In this document: positions 10,391 to 19,043 of the stretch, piece by piece | How the letters are laid out: each line of letters begins with the position of its first letter | Position numbering within the stretch: the stretch's first letter is position 1 | Position numbers and translations under genes: made by a program | The notes under the pieces: generated by a model | The model's database searches: none | What the model was told of the DNA's origin: nothing | What the model saw: the letters and a program-made list of their open reading frames with translations, nothing else | DNA from: Butyrivibrio sp. FCS014 | GTDB lineage: Bacteria; Bacillota; Clostridia; Lachnospirales; Lachnospiraceae | NCBI RefSeq assembly: GCF_000526935.1 | Contig: NZ_JAHA01000019.1 | Span: 620,001 to 684,000 of the forward strand | DNA length: 64,000 nt | Reading direction: 5' to 3'

Positions 10391-10708
10391 AAAAGAAAAC
10401 GTCCTTGACAGAATCATTGATTGGTTCTGTCAAGGACGAATTAGTTTAATCTTATACTATCCGCGGTGCCACCTTGAATTCACGGTTTGACCCGTGCACT
10501 TTGCGAGGTACCTTTATACCCCCGGCAACTGACGTATGCCTCACGTTGCAGAATACTAAGCTCCCTCACCTGATTTATGATCTTGCTGTTCACTGCACCC
10601 TCTGCGGTCCATTTGACAACTTGTTTCTCACCCGTTCTCAGCCAGCCGGGCTCTCTGTAAAGGCATCATTGCCGTTATCTCCGCTTCATCGGTTTGATGT
10701 ATTAAATT
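10391..10708 (-). promoter_or_regulatory. Tryptophan T-box riboswitch leader of the trp operon
   Basis: The minus strand at 10460-10475 carries the T-box core AAGGTGGCACCGCGGA, which base-pairs with the acceptor end of uncharged tRNA. Upstream, an AGATA element in the stem I region and the trinucleotide UGG (complement of 10609-10611, followed by A) fit a tryptophan specifier; GCGG and CCGC flank this loop as the base of stem I. Downstream, a long hairpin pairs 10400-10413 with 10425-10438 and ends in a T-rich tract (10391-10399), forming the terminator. By the family model, uncharged tRNA-Trp stabilises the antiterminator and allows trpD-G transcription when tryptophan is scarce. Confidence 0.93.
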
Positions 10709-10714
10709 AAAAAA

Positions 10715-10743
10715 ATATTACAACCTGCAAAGGGCTGTGTCAA
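10715..10743 (-). promoter_or_regulatory. trp operon promoter
   Basis: On the minus strand TTGACA (complement of 10738-10743) is followed after 17 nt by TAATAT (complement of 10715-10720). Transcription would begin near 10708, right at the start of the T-box leader. Confidence 0.75.
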
Positions 10744-10749
10744 CAGTTT

Positions 10750-11889
10750 TTATGCATAATTATTAAAACAGCTCTTTTTATAGAACCGGTTCATGGCTCC
10801 GTGGCCAACTTCCGGTGGCCTTGCGATCTCCAAGTAGCCGCTCTTTTCATATATGTGGATCGCTGCCTCAAGATTGTCGTGAGTCTCAAGGTATGAATAC
10901 TTATATCCAGCATCCCTCATCTTATCTTCAATAAAGGAAATGAGTGTAAGCCCAAGTCCTGATCCCTTTACCGAATCATGAAGGTAGAGTTTTTGGAGCT
11001 CCGCCGTATCCTGCATGTGAACAAAACTCTCAAAGCCTATGCCGCCCACAACATTTCCGCCACAGTCTTCAAGGACGAAATACCTGCAATTGTCTTTCCC
11101 GTAGTAGCTGCTTAGGTGATCCAGCCCCTCATCAAAGTACACTGTGCCCGGAATGTCCAGGTTCCGCTTTTTTAGATTATCCCTGATGATGGCTGCCAAG
11201 ATGCTGTCATCCTCTTCCTTTAGCAGTCTTAACCTGAATCCGTCACCGGTTGCCAGTGCCATTATTTCCCATTTGCTCTCGACTACATAAGTAGCTCCTG
11301 CATTTTCAAGTTCATCCCGGTCGCCATATCCCCAGAGAACACCTATGGAATCCAGGCCCGTCTCTTTTGCGGCACCTATATCGTGATGCCTGTCGCCTAC
11401 CATTATTACTTCGCTTTTATCAGTCACTGAGAGCTTATCAAGGGCATATCTTATGACATCGGCTTTGGTACGCCTGTCTGTATCGTTAGATGCTGCCACA
11501 ACATCAAAGTACTTTTTTAATCCGAAGTGCTCAAGTACTGTCGCTGCCGGCTTTTCATGCTTGGAGGTTGCTACCGCCAGCTTTTTTCCCGAGTTCTTAA
11601 GCTTCAAAAGCAGCTCTTCTATCCCGGGGTAAACGCTGTTCTCCAGTACTCCGCCCATATTGTTGTAATAGTCCCTGTAGATGGCTATGGCTCTCTTTGT
11701 ATCCTCCCCGGAATATCCCAGCATCCGGCCAAAGGAATCCTCAAGAGGAGGTCCGACAAATCTTCGAAGCTGCTCCTTTGACGGCATCTCTTTTCCCATC
11801 TGCTTAATCGCGTATTCAAATCCATGTATTATGCCCGGAGCGGAATCCGTCAATGTTCCGTCCAGGTCAAACAATATTGCAGAGTACAT
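10750..11889 (-). CDS. HAD phosphatase fused to GNAT acetyltransferase
   Basis: A 379-residue two-domain protein. Residues 1 to about 215 are a phosphoglycolate phosphatase-like HAD hydrolase: nucleophile motif LFDLDGTLTDS, motif II VATSK, and GDRHHDIGAA as the metal-binding motif. Residues about 220 to 379 are a GNAT N-acetyltransferase with the acetyl-CoA loop region VKGSGLGLTLISFIE and LETHDNLEAAIHIYEKSGY. Substrates are not evident. Such fusions are seen in Clostridia. Its AGGAGG site overlaps the stop of the small gene upstream, so the two are probably translated together. Confidence 0.85.
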   Translation of the reverse strand: MYSAILFDLDGTLTDSAPGIIHGFEYAIKQMGKEMPSKEQLRRFVGPPLEDSFGRMLGYSGEDTKRAIAIYRDYYNNMGGVLENSVYPGIEELLLKLKNSGKKLAVATSKHEKPAATVLEHFGLKKYFDVVAASNDTDRRTKADVIRYALDKLSVTDKSEVIMVGDRHHDIGAAKETGLDSIGVLWGYGDRDELENAGATYVVESKWEIMALATGDGFRLRLLKEEDDSILAAIIRDNLKKRNLDIPGTVYFDEGLDHLSSYYGKDNCRYFVLEDCGGNVVGGIGFESFVHMQDTAELQKLYLHDSVKGSGLGLTLISFIEDKMRDAGYKYSYLETHDNLEAAIHIYEKSGYLEIARPPEVGHGAMNRFYKKSCFNNYA

Positions 11890-11900
11890 CCTGCAGCCTC

Positions 11901-12077
11901 CTAAATTTTGTTTTCAGCATCTTTTAGCATGTCGCTGAGCGTATCGTCGGAGATATCAAGCACCCATGCCAGCATTGAGACGTTATGGGCATGCTCCTCC
12001 ACCGTAAATTTGGGGCAGGTTAGATAGCTGTCTATCTCCTTGATGAGTCTTTTTCTGATCTCTTCCTCTGATCTCAT
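11901..12077 (-). CDS. Small protein of unknown function (58 residues)
   Basis: An ATG at 12077 opens a 58-residue frame starting MRSEEEIRKRLIKEID and ending KDAENKI, stop TAG at 11901. It is acidic with alternating charged and hydrophobic residues as in a compact helical protein. GCGAGG lies upstream at workable spacing. The stop overlaps the AGGAGG of the HAD-GNAT gene, which implies a two-gene operon. I do not recognise the family. Confidence 0.6.
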   Translation of the reverse strand: MRSEEEIRKRLIKEIDSYLTCPKFTVEEHAHNVSMLAWVLDISDDTLSDMLKDAENKI

Positions 12078-12110
12078 AGTGTAACCTCGCAGGGTCCGCT
12101 AAATAACAGA

Positions 12111-12151
12111 TAAAAAGGCACCTGCCATAGTATTCACTATAGTAAGTGCCT
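12111..12151 (-). terminator. Terminator after the DHH phosphoesterase gene
   Basis: On the minus strand AGGCAC and GTGCCT (12146-12151 with 12116-12121) close a hairpin with a further inner CATAGT/ACTATA helix, followed by five T residues. It is 44 nt past the stop at 12195. Confidence 0.8.
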
Positions 12152-12194
12152 GTTTATGCATGGTCAAAAGAGCTGTCTCTTTTGAATCATATTG

Positions 12195-13133
12195 TCAGCC
12201 GGCGTTGATCTTTCTGATGATCTCAGGAAGAACCGTGTCGATCTTGTCGTTGTCGATCTGGCAGGTTCCGGCATTGGCATGTCCGCCGCCGCCATACTCA
12301 AGGCAAAGATCGCCGATATTGAAATTGGAGGCCTTGTTGATAATGGATTTACCGATCATAACTGCGGTGTTCTGCTTCTTGAAGCCCCATGCAATGTGAA
12401 CGGAAATCTCAGCCTCAGGGAACATAGCATAGACCATGAAACGATTGCCGGCATAGATGATATCTCCTGCGGCCTTCTGGTCAACTACCACAACCTTTCC
12501 TTCCATGTGGGAGATGTCCTTGAGCTGAGCCTTGAAGTACTCAGACTGCTCCATATAAAGATCGACTCTCTCCTTAACATCGGGAAGTTCTAAAACATCC
12601 TTGATATCATGGTTAACACAATAGTCGATAAGCTCCATCATAAGGTCATAGTTGGAAATCCTGAAATCATGGAATCTTCCAAGACCTGTTCTTGCATCCA
12701 TAAGGAAGTTCATAAGAACCCAATCCTTGGGATTAAGGATCTCTTCCTCGGTAAAGTCAGCGGAATCGCCCTTATCAACGGCTGTCATGATCTCATCGGA
12801 GATCCTCTCAAGGGGATGCCCCTCTTTCTTATAATAGTCGTAAACAACTCTGGCTGCAGACTTGGCAAAGCCGTCGATATGCCAGTTGTTCTTGTCCTTC
12901 ATGTCCTTATTACGCACAAGCTCTGACTCATGATGGTCAAAGCACATAAATACCCTCGGGTCATATGGGAGATTTGTTGTGATATCATTGCCGGTAAGCT
13001 CTATCTTGCCATCCTGAACATCCTTGGGATGCACGAACTTGATATCATCGATCAGATCGCACTCTCTCAGAATCATTGCACAAACCAAACCATCAAAGTC
13101 ACTACGTGTCACAAGTCTCATCTTATCGCTCAT
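12195..13133 (-). CDS. DHH-family phosphoesterase
   Basis: A 312-residue metal-dependent phosphoesterase. Motifs: RSDFDG near the N-terminus, CFDHHE (the DHH signature), a central DKGDSADF, and YGGGGHANAGT near the end, the DHHA1 substrate loop. This layout fits nanoRNase/pAp phosphatase (NrnA) relatives or exopolyphosphatase-like proteins, which hydrolyse short oligonucleotides, 3',5'-bisphosphate nucleotides or cyclic dinucleotide products; the exact substrate cannot be told. The start at 13133 has AGGGGG four nt upstream; two upstream in-frame Met codons are less likely. Confidence 0.85.
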   Translation of the reverse strand: MSDKMRLVTRSDFDGLVCAMILRECDLIDDIKFVHPKDVQDGKIELTGNDITTNLPYDPRVFMCFDHHESELVRNKDMKDKNNWHIDGFAKSAARVVYDYYKKEGHPLERISDEIMTAVDKGDSADFTEEEILNPKDWVLMNFLMDARTGLGRFHDFRISNYDLMMELIDYCVNHDIKDVLELPDVKERVDLYMEQSEYFKAQLKDISHMEGKVVVVDQKAAGDIIYAGNRFMVYAMFPEAEISVHIAWGFKKQNTAVMIGKSIINKASNFNIGDLCLEYGGGGHANAGTCQIDNDKIDTVLPEIIRKINAG

Positions 13134-13188
13134 ATTGCCCCCTGATTCGTTTATAAATGAATTCATGAAAAACAAAGTGTCTTATATA

Positions 13189-13217
13189 AGTATATCACTA
13201 ATACGTTTATTATCGAA
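13189..13217 (-). promoter_or_regulatory. Possible promoter of the DHH phosphoesterase gene
   Basis: TATACT (complement of 13189-13194) stands 17 nt from TTCGAT (complement of 13212-13217). The -10 is good and the -35 is weak. Confidence 0.4.
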
Positions 13218-13299
13218 GTAAAAAAAGCCGACATTGCGTTTATTTTTCATAATTTACTTATATCGATCAAGTAGGCTGTGGCCTGATCGATTGTGCAAT

Positions 13300-13330
13300 G
13301 AAAACAGCCACACCGTTTCCGGTGTGGCTG
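13300..13330 (-). terminator. Terminator after tpiA
   Basis: An 11-bp stem pairs 13305-13315 with 13320-13330 around TTTC; the minus strand continues into TTTTC. It lies 31 nt past the tpiA stop. A second inverted repeat with a 7-bp outer stem at 13263-13290 follows but has no T run. Confidence 0.85.
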
Positions 13331-13360
13331 CCTTGATATCTGATGAAAATATCAGCTGTA

Positions 13361-14107
13361 TTATGCGTTAACGATCTGGCCAAAGTCAGGCTTAAGGCTT
13401 GCGCCGCCGATAAGGCCGCCGTCGATGTTGGGCTTTGAAAGAAGCTCAGCAGCGTTGCCGGCATTCATTGATCCGCCGTACTGGATGCGAACTGCATCAG
13501 CAGTAGCTGCATCATACATCTCTCCGATGAGCTCACGGATAAGTCCGCAAACTTCCTCAGCCTGGTCTGATGTAGCTGTCTCGCCTGTTCCGATAGCCCA
13601 GATAGGCTCGTATGCGATAACAAGCTCCTTAACCTGATCAGCTGTTACGCCGTCAAGATCCCACTTGATCTGTCTTGCGATCCACTCTTTGTAGGTGCCT
13701 GCCTTACGAAGTGCAAGGGACTCACCGCAGCAAAGGATGGGCTTAAGGCCTGAAGCAAATGCCTTCTTAACCTTCTGGTTGATGAGGATATCGTTCTCGC
13801 CGAAGATATCTCTTCTCTCTGAGTGTCCGATGATGATGTACTCAACGCCTGCTTCCTTGAGCATGGGAGCTGAGATCTCACCAGTGAATGCACCCTTGTC
13901 CTCGATGTAGAAGTTCTCAGCACCAACCTTAACGTTTGTGCCCTTAACTGCCTCAACAACAGGAACGATGTCGATAGCAGGAACGCAGTAAACAACGTCT
14001 ACAGCGTCATTCTTTACAAGATCCTTAAGCTCGTTACAAAGAGCTACTGCCTCGCTGGGAGTCTTGTTCATCTTCCAGTTTCCGGCGATGATTCTTCTTC
14101 TAGCCAT
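13361..14107 (-). CDS. tpiA: Triosephosphate isomerase
   Basis: Interconverts dihydroxyacetone phosphate and glyceraldehyde 3-phosphate. 248 residues starting [15 protein letters not shown] (Lys near residue 13 binds substrate). IIGHSERR holds the catalytic His and [11 protein letters not shown] the catalytic Glu. The start at 14107 follows GGAGGAATTTATA. Third gene of the gap-pgk-tpiA cluster, 58 nt after pgk. Confidence 0.97.
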   Translation of the reverse strand: MARRRIIAGNWKMNKTPSEAVALCNELKDLVKNDAVDVVYCVPAIDIVPVVEAVKGTNVKVGAENFYIEDKGAFTGEISAPMLKEAGVEYIIIGHSERRDIFGENDILINQKVKKAFASGLKPILCCGESLALRKAGTYKEWIARQIKWDLDGVTADQVKELVIAYEPIWAIGTGETATSDQAEEVCGLIRELIGEMYDAATADAVRIQYGGSMNAGNAAELLSKPNIDGGLIGGASLKPDFGQIVNA

Positions 14108-14165
14108 TATAAATTCCTCCAAAATCATATAGAAATTAGTTATTCAACAGAGTATCGTTAAGCGC

Positions 14166-15404
14166 TCACGCTTTGTCGTCTGCAGCGTATACGCCGGGAA
14201 GCTTCTTGCCCTCAAGGAACTCAAGGGAAGCGCCGCCACCTGTTGAGATGTGGCTCATCTTGTCAGCATAGCCAAGCTGGTTAACAGCTGCTGCGCTGTC
14301 GCCGCCGCCGATGATTGTAGTAGCCTCTGTCTCTGAAAGAGCCTCAGCGACTGCCTTTGTGCCCTCTGCAAGAACAGGGTTCTCGAATACGCCCATAGGT
14401 CCGTTCCAAACAACGGTCTTAGCTGACTTAACAGCCTCTGAATAGAGCTCGATGGTCTTAGGTCCGATATCAGCGCCCTCTTTGTCTGAAGGGATCTTGT
14501 CAGCATCTACAACTGTTGTTGCGATGTTAGGATTGTCGATAGGATCAGGGAAGGAATCGATGCAAACTGTGTCAACGGGAAGAAGAAGCTTCTTGCCGGC
14601 CTTCTCAGCCTTCTCCATCATTTCCTTACAGTAATCAACCTTGGTCTCATCAAGGAGTGACTTACCAACTTCATATCCCTTAGCCTTAAGGAATGTGTAA
14701 GCCATACCGCCACCGATGATAAGTGTATCGCACTTCTCAAGAAGAGAGTTGATAACGTTGAGCTTGTCAGCAACCTTAGCACCGCCAAGGATAGCTACGA
14801 AAGGTCTCTCAGGATTCTCAACAGCATTTCCGAGGAAGTCGATCTCCTTCTGCATAAGGTATCCAACTGCGTTGTTGCCGCCTTTTTCCTTGATGAACTT
14901 TGTAACGCCTGCTACGGAAGCATGTGCTCTGTGAGCTGATCCGAAAGCATCGCATACATAATCGTCGGCAAGATCAGCCAGCTCTTTTGCAAAAGCATCG
15001 CCTGCCTCTTCGGGCTTGGTCTCCTCTTTGCCTCTGAAACGGGTATTCTGAAGAAGGATAACATCTCCCTCGTTCATAGCTTCTACTGCGCCTGTAGCTG
15101 TTGCGCCGGTTACGCTGTAGTCGCTGATAAACTTAACATCCTTGCCAAGCTTCTCTGAAAGTCTCTTGGCAACGGGAGCAAGGGATTCACCCTCGTTGGG
15201 GCCATTCTTAACCTTTCCAAGGTGTGAGCAAAGGATAACCTTACCGCCATCCTTCATGAGCTTCTTGATTGTAGGAAGAGCTGCTACGATTCTGGTCTCG
15301 TCTGTGATCTCGCCGTTCTTAAGAGGAACGTTGAAGTCGCAGCGAACAAGAACACGTCTGCCCTTTACGTTGATGTCATCTACGGACTTTTTGTTTAATG
15401 CCAT
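14166..15404 (-). CDS. pgk: Phosphoglycerate kinase
   Basis: Makes ATP from 1,3-bisphosphoglycerate. 412 residues, in the usual range. The N-terminal [16 protein letters not shown] substrate-binding motif and the C-terminal nucleotide-binding [15 protein letters not shown] and [14 protein letters not shown] motifs are complete. It lies about 100 nt after gap, with a hairpin terminator between them. Confidence 0.97.
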   Translation of the reverse strand: MALNKKSVDDINVKGRRVLVRCDFNVPLKNGEITDETRIVAALPTIKKLMKDGGKVILCSHLGKVKNGPNEGESLAPVAKRLSEKLGKDVKFISDYSVTGATATGAVEAMNEGDVILLQNTRFRGKEETKPEEAGDAFAKELADLADDYVCDAFGSAHRAHASVAGVTKFIKEKGGNNAVGYLMQKEIDFLGNAVENPERPFVAILGGAKVADKLNVINSLLEKCDTLIIGGGMAYTFLKAKGYEVGKSLLDETKVDYCKEMMEKAEKAGKKLLLPVDTVCIDSFPDPIDNPNIATTVVDADKIPSDKEGADIGPKTIELYSEAVKSAKTVVWNGPMGVFENPVLAEGTKAVAEALSETEATTIIGGGDSAAAVNQLGYADKMSHISTGGGASLEFLEGKKLPGVYAADDKA

Positions 15405-15430
15405 TGTTCTTCTCTCCTTTTGTGGATTTT

Positions 15431-15473
15431 TTAAAAGAAAAGAGGGTTCGGTCCAAGGGACCGGACCCTCTTT
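15431..15473 (-). terminator. Terminator or attenuator between gap and pgk
   Basis: A 14-bp stem with one G-T pair joins 15441-15454 and 15458-15471; the minus strand then reads TTTTCTTTT. It sits 36 nt past the gap stop and upstream of pgk, so it may set the ratio of gap to pgk-tpiA message, unless pgk has its own promoter. Confidence 0.8.
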
Positions 15474-15508
15474 GAATTCTGATGTGTTAATAATACCTCG
15501 CGGGGTGA

Positions 15509-16534
15509 TTACTTAACAAACTTCTCAAAATACTTAATTGTTCTAACCATCTGTGATGTGTATGAGTTCTCGTTGTCATACCATGAAACAACCTGAACCT
15601 CATAGAGATCATCAGAAACCTTTGTAACCATGGTCTGTGTTGCATCGAACAGTGAACCATATGTCATTCCAACGATATCGGAAGAAACGATCTCATCCTC
15701 GTTGTAACCGAAGGTCTCAGGATCAGAAGCCTTCTTCATAGCCTCGTTAACAGACTCCTTTGTAACCTCTGTAGCTGACTTAACAACTGCGAAGAGAAGT
15801 GTTGTTGAACCTGTGGGAACAGGTACTCTCTGAGCAGCGCCGATGAGCTTGCCGTTAAGCTCAGGGATAACAAGGCCGATAGCCTTTGCAGCGCCTGTTG
15901 AGTTAGGAACGATGTTAACAGCACCGGCACGTGCTCTTCTAAGGTCGCCCTTTCTCTGAGGTCCATCAAGGATCATCTGATCGCCTGTGTAAGCATGGAT
16001 TGTTGCCATGATACCGGACTGGATAGGTGCATAGTCGTTAAGAGCCTTAGCCATAGGTGCAAGGCAGTTTGTTGTGCAGGATGCAGCTGAGATGATGTTG
16101 TCATCTGCTGTAAGTGTCTCGTGGTTAACGTTATATACGATTGTAGGAAGATCATTTCCTGCAGGAGCAGAAATAACAACCTTCTTAGCACCAGCGTTGA
16201 TATGAGCCTGAGCCTTGTCCTTAGATGTGTAGAAACCTGTACACTCAAGAACAACGTCTACACCGATCTCGCCCCAAGGAAGGTTATTAGCATCAGCTTC
16301 CTTGTAGATTGTGATCTTCTTTCCGTTTACTGTGATGGAATCATCATCGAAAGATACCTTGTCAGCATATTTGTACTTGCCCTGTGAAGAATCATACTTC
16401 AAAAGGTGAGCAAGCATCTTGGGTGCTGTAAGATCGTTGATAGCTACGATCTCTGTTCCCTCATGCTCAAACATCTGTCTGAATGCAAGACGACCGATAC
16501 GGCCAAAACCATTGATTGCTACTTTTACTGCCAT
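15509..16534 (-). CDS. gap: Glyceraldehyde-3-phosphate dehydrogenase, type I
   Basis: Oxidises glyceraldehyde 3-phosphate with NAD(P)+. 341 residues. The N-terminal [13 protein letters not shown]ossmann motif and the [10 protein letters not shown] active-site Cys are present. Start ATG follows AGGAGGAACTTAA. First gene of the glycolytic cluster. Its strong synonymous codon bias, like pgk and tpiA, suggests high expression. Confidence 0.97.
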   Translation of the reverse strand: MAVKVAINGFGRIGRLAFRQMFEHEGTEIVAINDLTAPKMLAHLLKYDSSQGKYKYADKVSFDDDSITVNGKKITIYKEADANNLPWGEIGVDVVLECTGFYTSKDKAQAHINAGAKKVVISAPAGNDLPTIVYNVNHETLTADDNIISAASCTTNCLAPMAKALNDYAPIQSGIMATIHAYTGDQMILDGPQRKGDLRRARAGAVNIVPNSTGAAKAIGLVIPELNGKLIGAAQRVPVPTGSTTLLFAVVKSATEVTKESVNEAMKKASDPETFGYNEDEIVSSDIVGMTYGSLFDATQTMVTKVSDDLYEVQVVSWYDNENSYTSQMVRTIKYFEKFVK

Positions 16535-16593
16535 TTTAAGTTCCTCCTAAAATGAATTTAATAAATAGGTTGCTGTTCCTATATCATCTGAAT

Positions 16594-16609
16594 TGATAAT
16601 AAATTATCA
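16594..16609. promoter_or_regulatory. Perfect 16-bp palindrome in the gap leader, candidate operator
   Basis: TGATAAT-AA-ATTATCA is a perfect inverted repeat 60 nt upstream of the gap start and 10 nt downstream of the -10 box. The place suits repressor binding. No CggR gene is next to gap here, so the factor is unknown. Confidence 0.45.
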
Positions 16610-16618
16610 GCAACATCT

Positions 16619-16647
16619 ATTCTAATAGACTTTTGCCCTAAGCGCAA
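16619..16647 (-). promoter_or_regulatory. Putative gap promoter
   Basis: TAGAAT (complement of 16619-16624) and TTGCGC (complement of 16642-16647) are 17 nt apart on the minus strand. Start of transcription would be near 16612, just before the palindrome. Confidence 0.5.
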
Positions 16648-16652
16648 GCTTT

Positions 16653-18014
16653 TTATGGTTTTTTCGTGTTCCAAAATGCCATTCTTATAAGGAAAAGAAT
16701 TCCCCTTACACAAAGCTCCGAAGCCATGGCGATCCACGCTCCCACAAGCCCGTATTTTGCCCCCAGAAACGCCGCAAGAGGTATCCTTACAACCCACACG
16801 CTGAGAAGATTCAGAACGCTGGACATCATGGTCTCACCGGCTCCCCTGAACACGCCGGCCGCCACAATTGATGCCCCGTAGAAGGGCTCCGCAAAGGCCT
16901 CAATCCTCAGTATCCTTGTACCAAGGCCTCTTATCTGAAGGTCCGGGGAAAGGATCCCTATCATCACCGGTGCAAAGACGTACATCAGCGCTCCGCTAAG
17001 CCCCATCACCAGCATTCCAAGCCCCGTGGCGAACCACCCCAGCTTTTTTCCCAGGTCCTTTCTTTTTGCTCCGATGCACTGCCCCACGATGGTAGTGGCG
17101 GCTACGCCGATTCCAAATCCCGGCATATAGCAAAGGCTCTCTGCTGTTATGGCAAAAGAGTTGGCGGCTATTGCGATGGTTCCGAAGGGCGAAACGATCC
17201 TTGTGAAGGCCACATAGGCAAAGCCCATGATCATGCTGTCGATGGCCACGGGCACGGCGATCTTTAAGGAAACCGGTATCTCTTTTGCAGCAAAATCCTT
17301 AAAGCTCTGACGCTCACTCTTTTCCCGGTCAGTAAGATGGAGGTATTCGGACTTCACCAGAAGGTGCCACATCATCACAGCCGTGATGACCGCCTTGGCA
17401 AGAGAGGTTCCAAGGGCTGCACCGGCAACCCCCAGCCTTGGGATCAGCAGGAAGTTGAAAACCACATCAAGGGCGCACATCACCACGTTAAGGACGCTTG
17501 GAAGCCTGATATTGCCGCTGGACTGGATCATTCCCTGGGACACTAAAAGCAGCTGCTGTACCGGGATAGTAAGGGCATATATAAGGAAGTAAGCCGTTGC
17601 ATCCCTTCTTATCTCAGGCGCTCCGCCCATGACAGAGGGCAGGTAAATGCTGTAGGCCGCAGTCGCCATCGTCAGAAGTAAGCTGAACAAAAATGCGCAC
17701 AGCGTTCCCCACCTTACGATGTTCCTTGCTCCCCCGTCGTCCTTTGCTCCTATCTTGTGGGCAACCCGCACGGAAAAGCCCATTCCCGCCGCGGTCACAA
17801 CTCCGTTCACCAGCCAGGTGGTGCTGGAGACAAGGCCGATGGATGCCGAGGCATCGGGTCCCAGCCTTCCAACCATTGATGCGTCTATGTACTGCATTAT
17901 TACCGATGAAATCTGTGCAAGGATCGCCGGAAAACTAAGCCGTGCGATAAGTATGATCTGCTGCCGCAGGGACAGCTCTTCCCCGTTTCTGATGGCCCGT
18001 AATGGGTCTGTCAT
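16653..18014 (-). CDS. MATE-family multidrug efflux protein
   Basis: A 453-residue integral membrane protein with about 12 hydrophobic helices in two similar halves, as in Na+/H+-driven MATE exporters (NorM/DinF group). Cargo is unknown. The start at 18014 follows GGGAGGAATATAT; nine residues are trimmed from the longest frame. It is divergent from the PHP phosphatase gene. Confidence 0.9.
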   Translation of the reverse strand: MTDPLRAIRNGEELSLRQQIILIARLSFPAILAQISSVIMQYIDASMVGRLGPDASASIGLVSSTTWLVNGVVTAAGMGFSVRVAHKIGAKDDGGARNIVRWGTLCAFLFSLLLTMATAAYSIYLPSVMGGAPEIRRDATAYFLIYALTIPVQQLLLVSQGMIQSSGNIRLPSVLNVVMCALDVVFNFLLIPRLGVAGAALGTSLAKAVITAVMMWHLLVKSEYLHLTDREKSERQSFKDFAAKEIPVSLKIAVPVAIDSMIMGFAYVAFTRIVSPFGTIAIAANSFAITAESLCYMPGFGIGVAATTIVGQCIGAKRKDLGKKLGWFATGLGMLVMGLSGALMYVFAPVMIGILSPDLQIRGLGTRILRIEAFAEPFYGASIVAAGVFRGAGETMMSSVLNLLSVWVVRIPLAAFLGAKYGLVGAWIAMASELCVRGILFLIRMAFWNTKKP

Positions 18015-18075
18015 ATATATTCCTCCCGATGCACGGTGCATCCTTTTATTCTTTTAAAATCCGCGTTGCCGTTAT

Positions 18076-18103
18076 ATTATATCATTGTACAAAATCAAAT
18101 CAA
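18076..18103 (-). promoter_or_regulatory. Promoter of the MATE gene
   Basis: TATAAT (complement of 18076-18081) lies 16 nt from TTGATT (complement of 18098-18103) on the minus strand in the 110-nt divergent region. Confidence 0.6.
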
Positions 18104-18124
18104 TGAAAATACAGGAGACGTCAA

Positions 18125-18949
18125 ATGCCCATACTCGCAGACTTTCATATGCACACCCACCACTCCGGTGACAGCCAGGCTCCCATGGAGGACATGGTAA
18201 AAAGAGCCATCGAAAAAGGCCTTACACAGATATGCTTTACGGAGCATCAGGACCTTGATTATCCGGAACTTCCCGGGAATCCGAAGGATCTTTTTACATT
18301 GGATACCGACCCCTACCGGGATGAAGTGCTCTCCATGAAGGAGAAATACTCAGGGAAAATAGACATCGGCTTTGGCGTTGAGCTTGGGTTGCAGCTTGAG
18401 GACACCTTAAGGAAGAACCGGGAGTACATGTCGAAGTACGACTTTGATTTCGTCATCGGCTCCATACATCTTCTTGACAGGGAGGACTTCTATTATGAGA
18501 GCGTATGGGAAGGCCGCAGCATAAGCGACATGTACAGAAGATGCTTTGAGAGTACCCTTGAGAATATCACTGAGTTTACAGACTTCGATGTTCTGGGGCA
18601 TCTTGACTACATCACAAGATATGCGCCGGACAAGGGGGCTTCCTACCGCCCTGAGGATTATGCCGATATCATAGATGCGATCCTTTTGAAACTTATAAAG
18701 GACGGCAAGGGACTTGATGTGAATTCCAAGGTTCTTTTTACCAATCCTGAGGGAAATCCCAATCCGCACCCCTATATTCTTAAGAGATTTAATGAACTGG
18801 GAGGCAGGATCATCACCTTCGGCTCCGACGCCCACTTTGCGGACCAGGTGGCCTGCGGCTTTGAACGGACAAGGCAGATGGCCCTTGATGCAGGCTTTAC
18901 CGAGTACTATACCTTTAAAGGCAGAAAACCCTCCGCCCACAAACTGTAA
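18125..18949 (+). CDS. PHP-domain histidinol-phosphatase (HisJ/HisK family)
   Basis: A 274-residue metal-dependent phosphatase. DFHMHTHHSGDS holds the first metal ligands; CFTEHQD, GVELGLQ, IGSIHLLD and TFGSDAHFADQVA supply the rest, as in HisK-type enzymes that dephosphorylate L-histidinol phosphate. No other his gene is present in the window, so the reaction is inferred from family alone. CAGGAGACGTCAA precedes the ATG. Confidence 0.85.
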   Translation: MPILADFHMHTHHSGDSQAPMEDMVKRAIEKGLTQICFTEHQDLDYPELPGNPKDLFTLDTDPYRDEVLSMKEKYSGKIDIGFGVELGLQLEDTLRKNREYMSKYDFDFVIGSIHLLDREDFYYESVWEGRSISDMYRRCFESTLENITEFTDFDVLGHLDYITRYAPDKGASYRPEDYADIIDAILLKLIKDGKGLDVNSKVLFTNPEGNPNPHPYILKRFNELGGRIITFGSDAHFADQVACGFERTRQMALDAGFTEYYTFKGRKPSAHKL

Positions 18950-18960
18950 CTTAAATTATC

Positions 18961-18989
18961 TTTATCAGTTCACTAAAATATAGTAAAAT
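18961..18989 (+). promoter_or_regulatory. Possible promoter for the pseudopilin operon
   Basis: TTTATC at 18961-18966 and TAAAAT at 18984-18989, 17 nt apart, 55 nt ahead of the GGDEF gene start. The -35 is weak. Confidence 0.35.
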
Positions 18990-19043
18990 AGTTTCATAAA
19001 TCCGATTATGCAAATGTCGGATGACCTTCTGCGGAGGCGTTTT

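Noticed and set aside
13263..13290. Inverted repeat TCGATCA/TGATCGA after tpiA as a second terminator
   Set aside because: No T run on either strand; the true terminator lies at 13300-13330.
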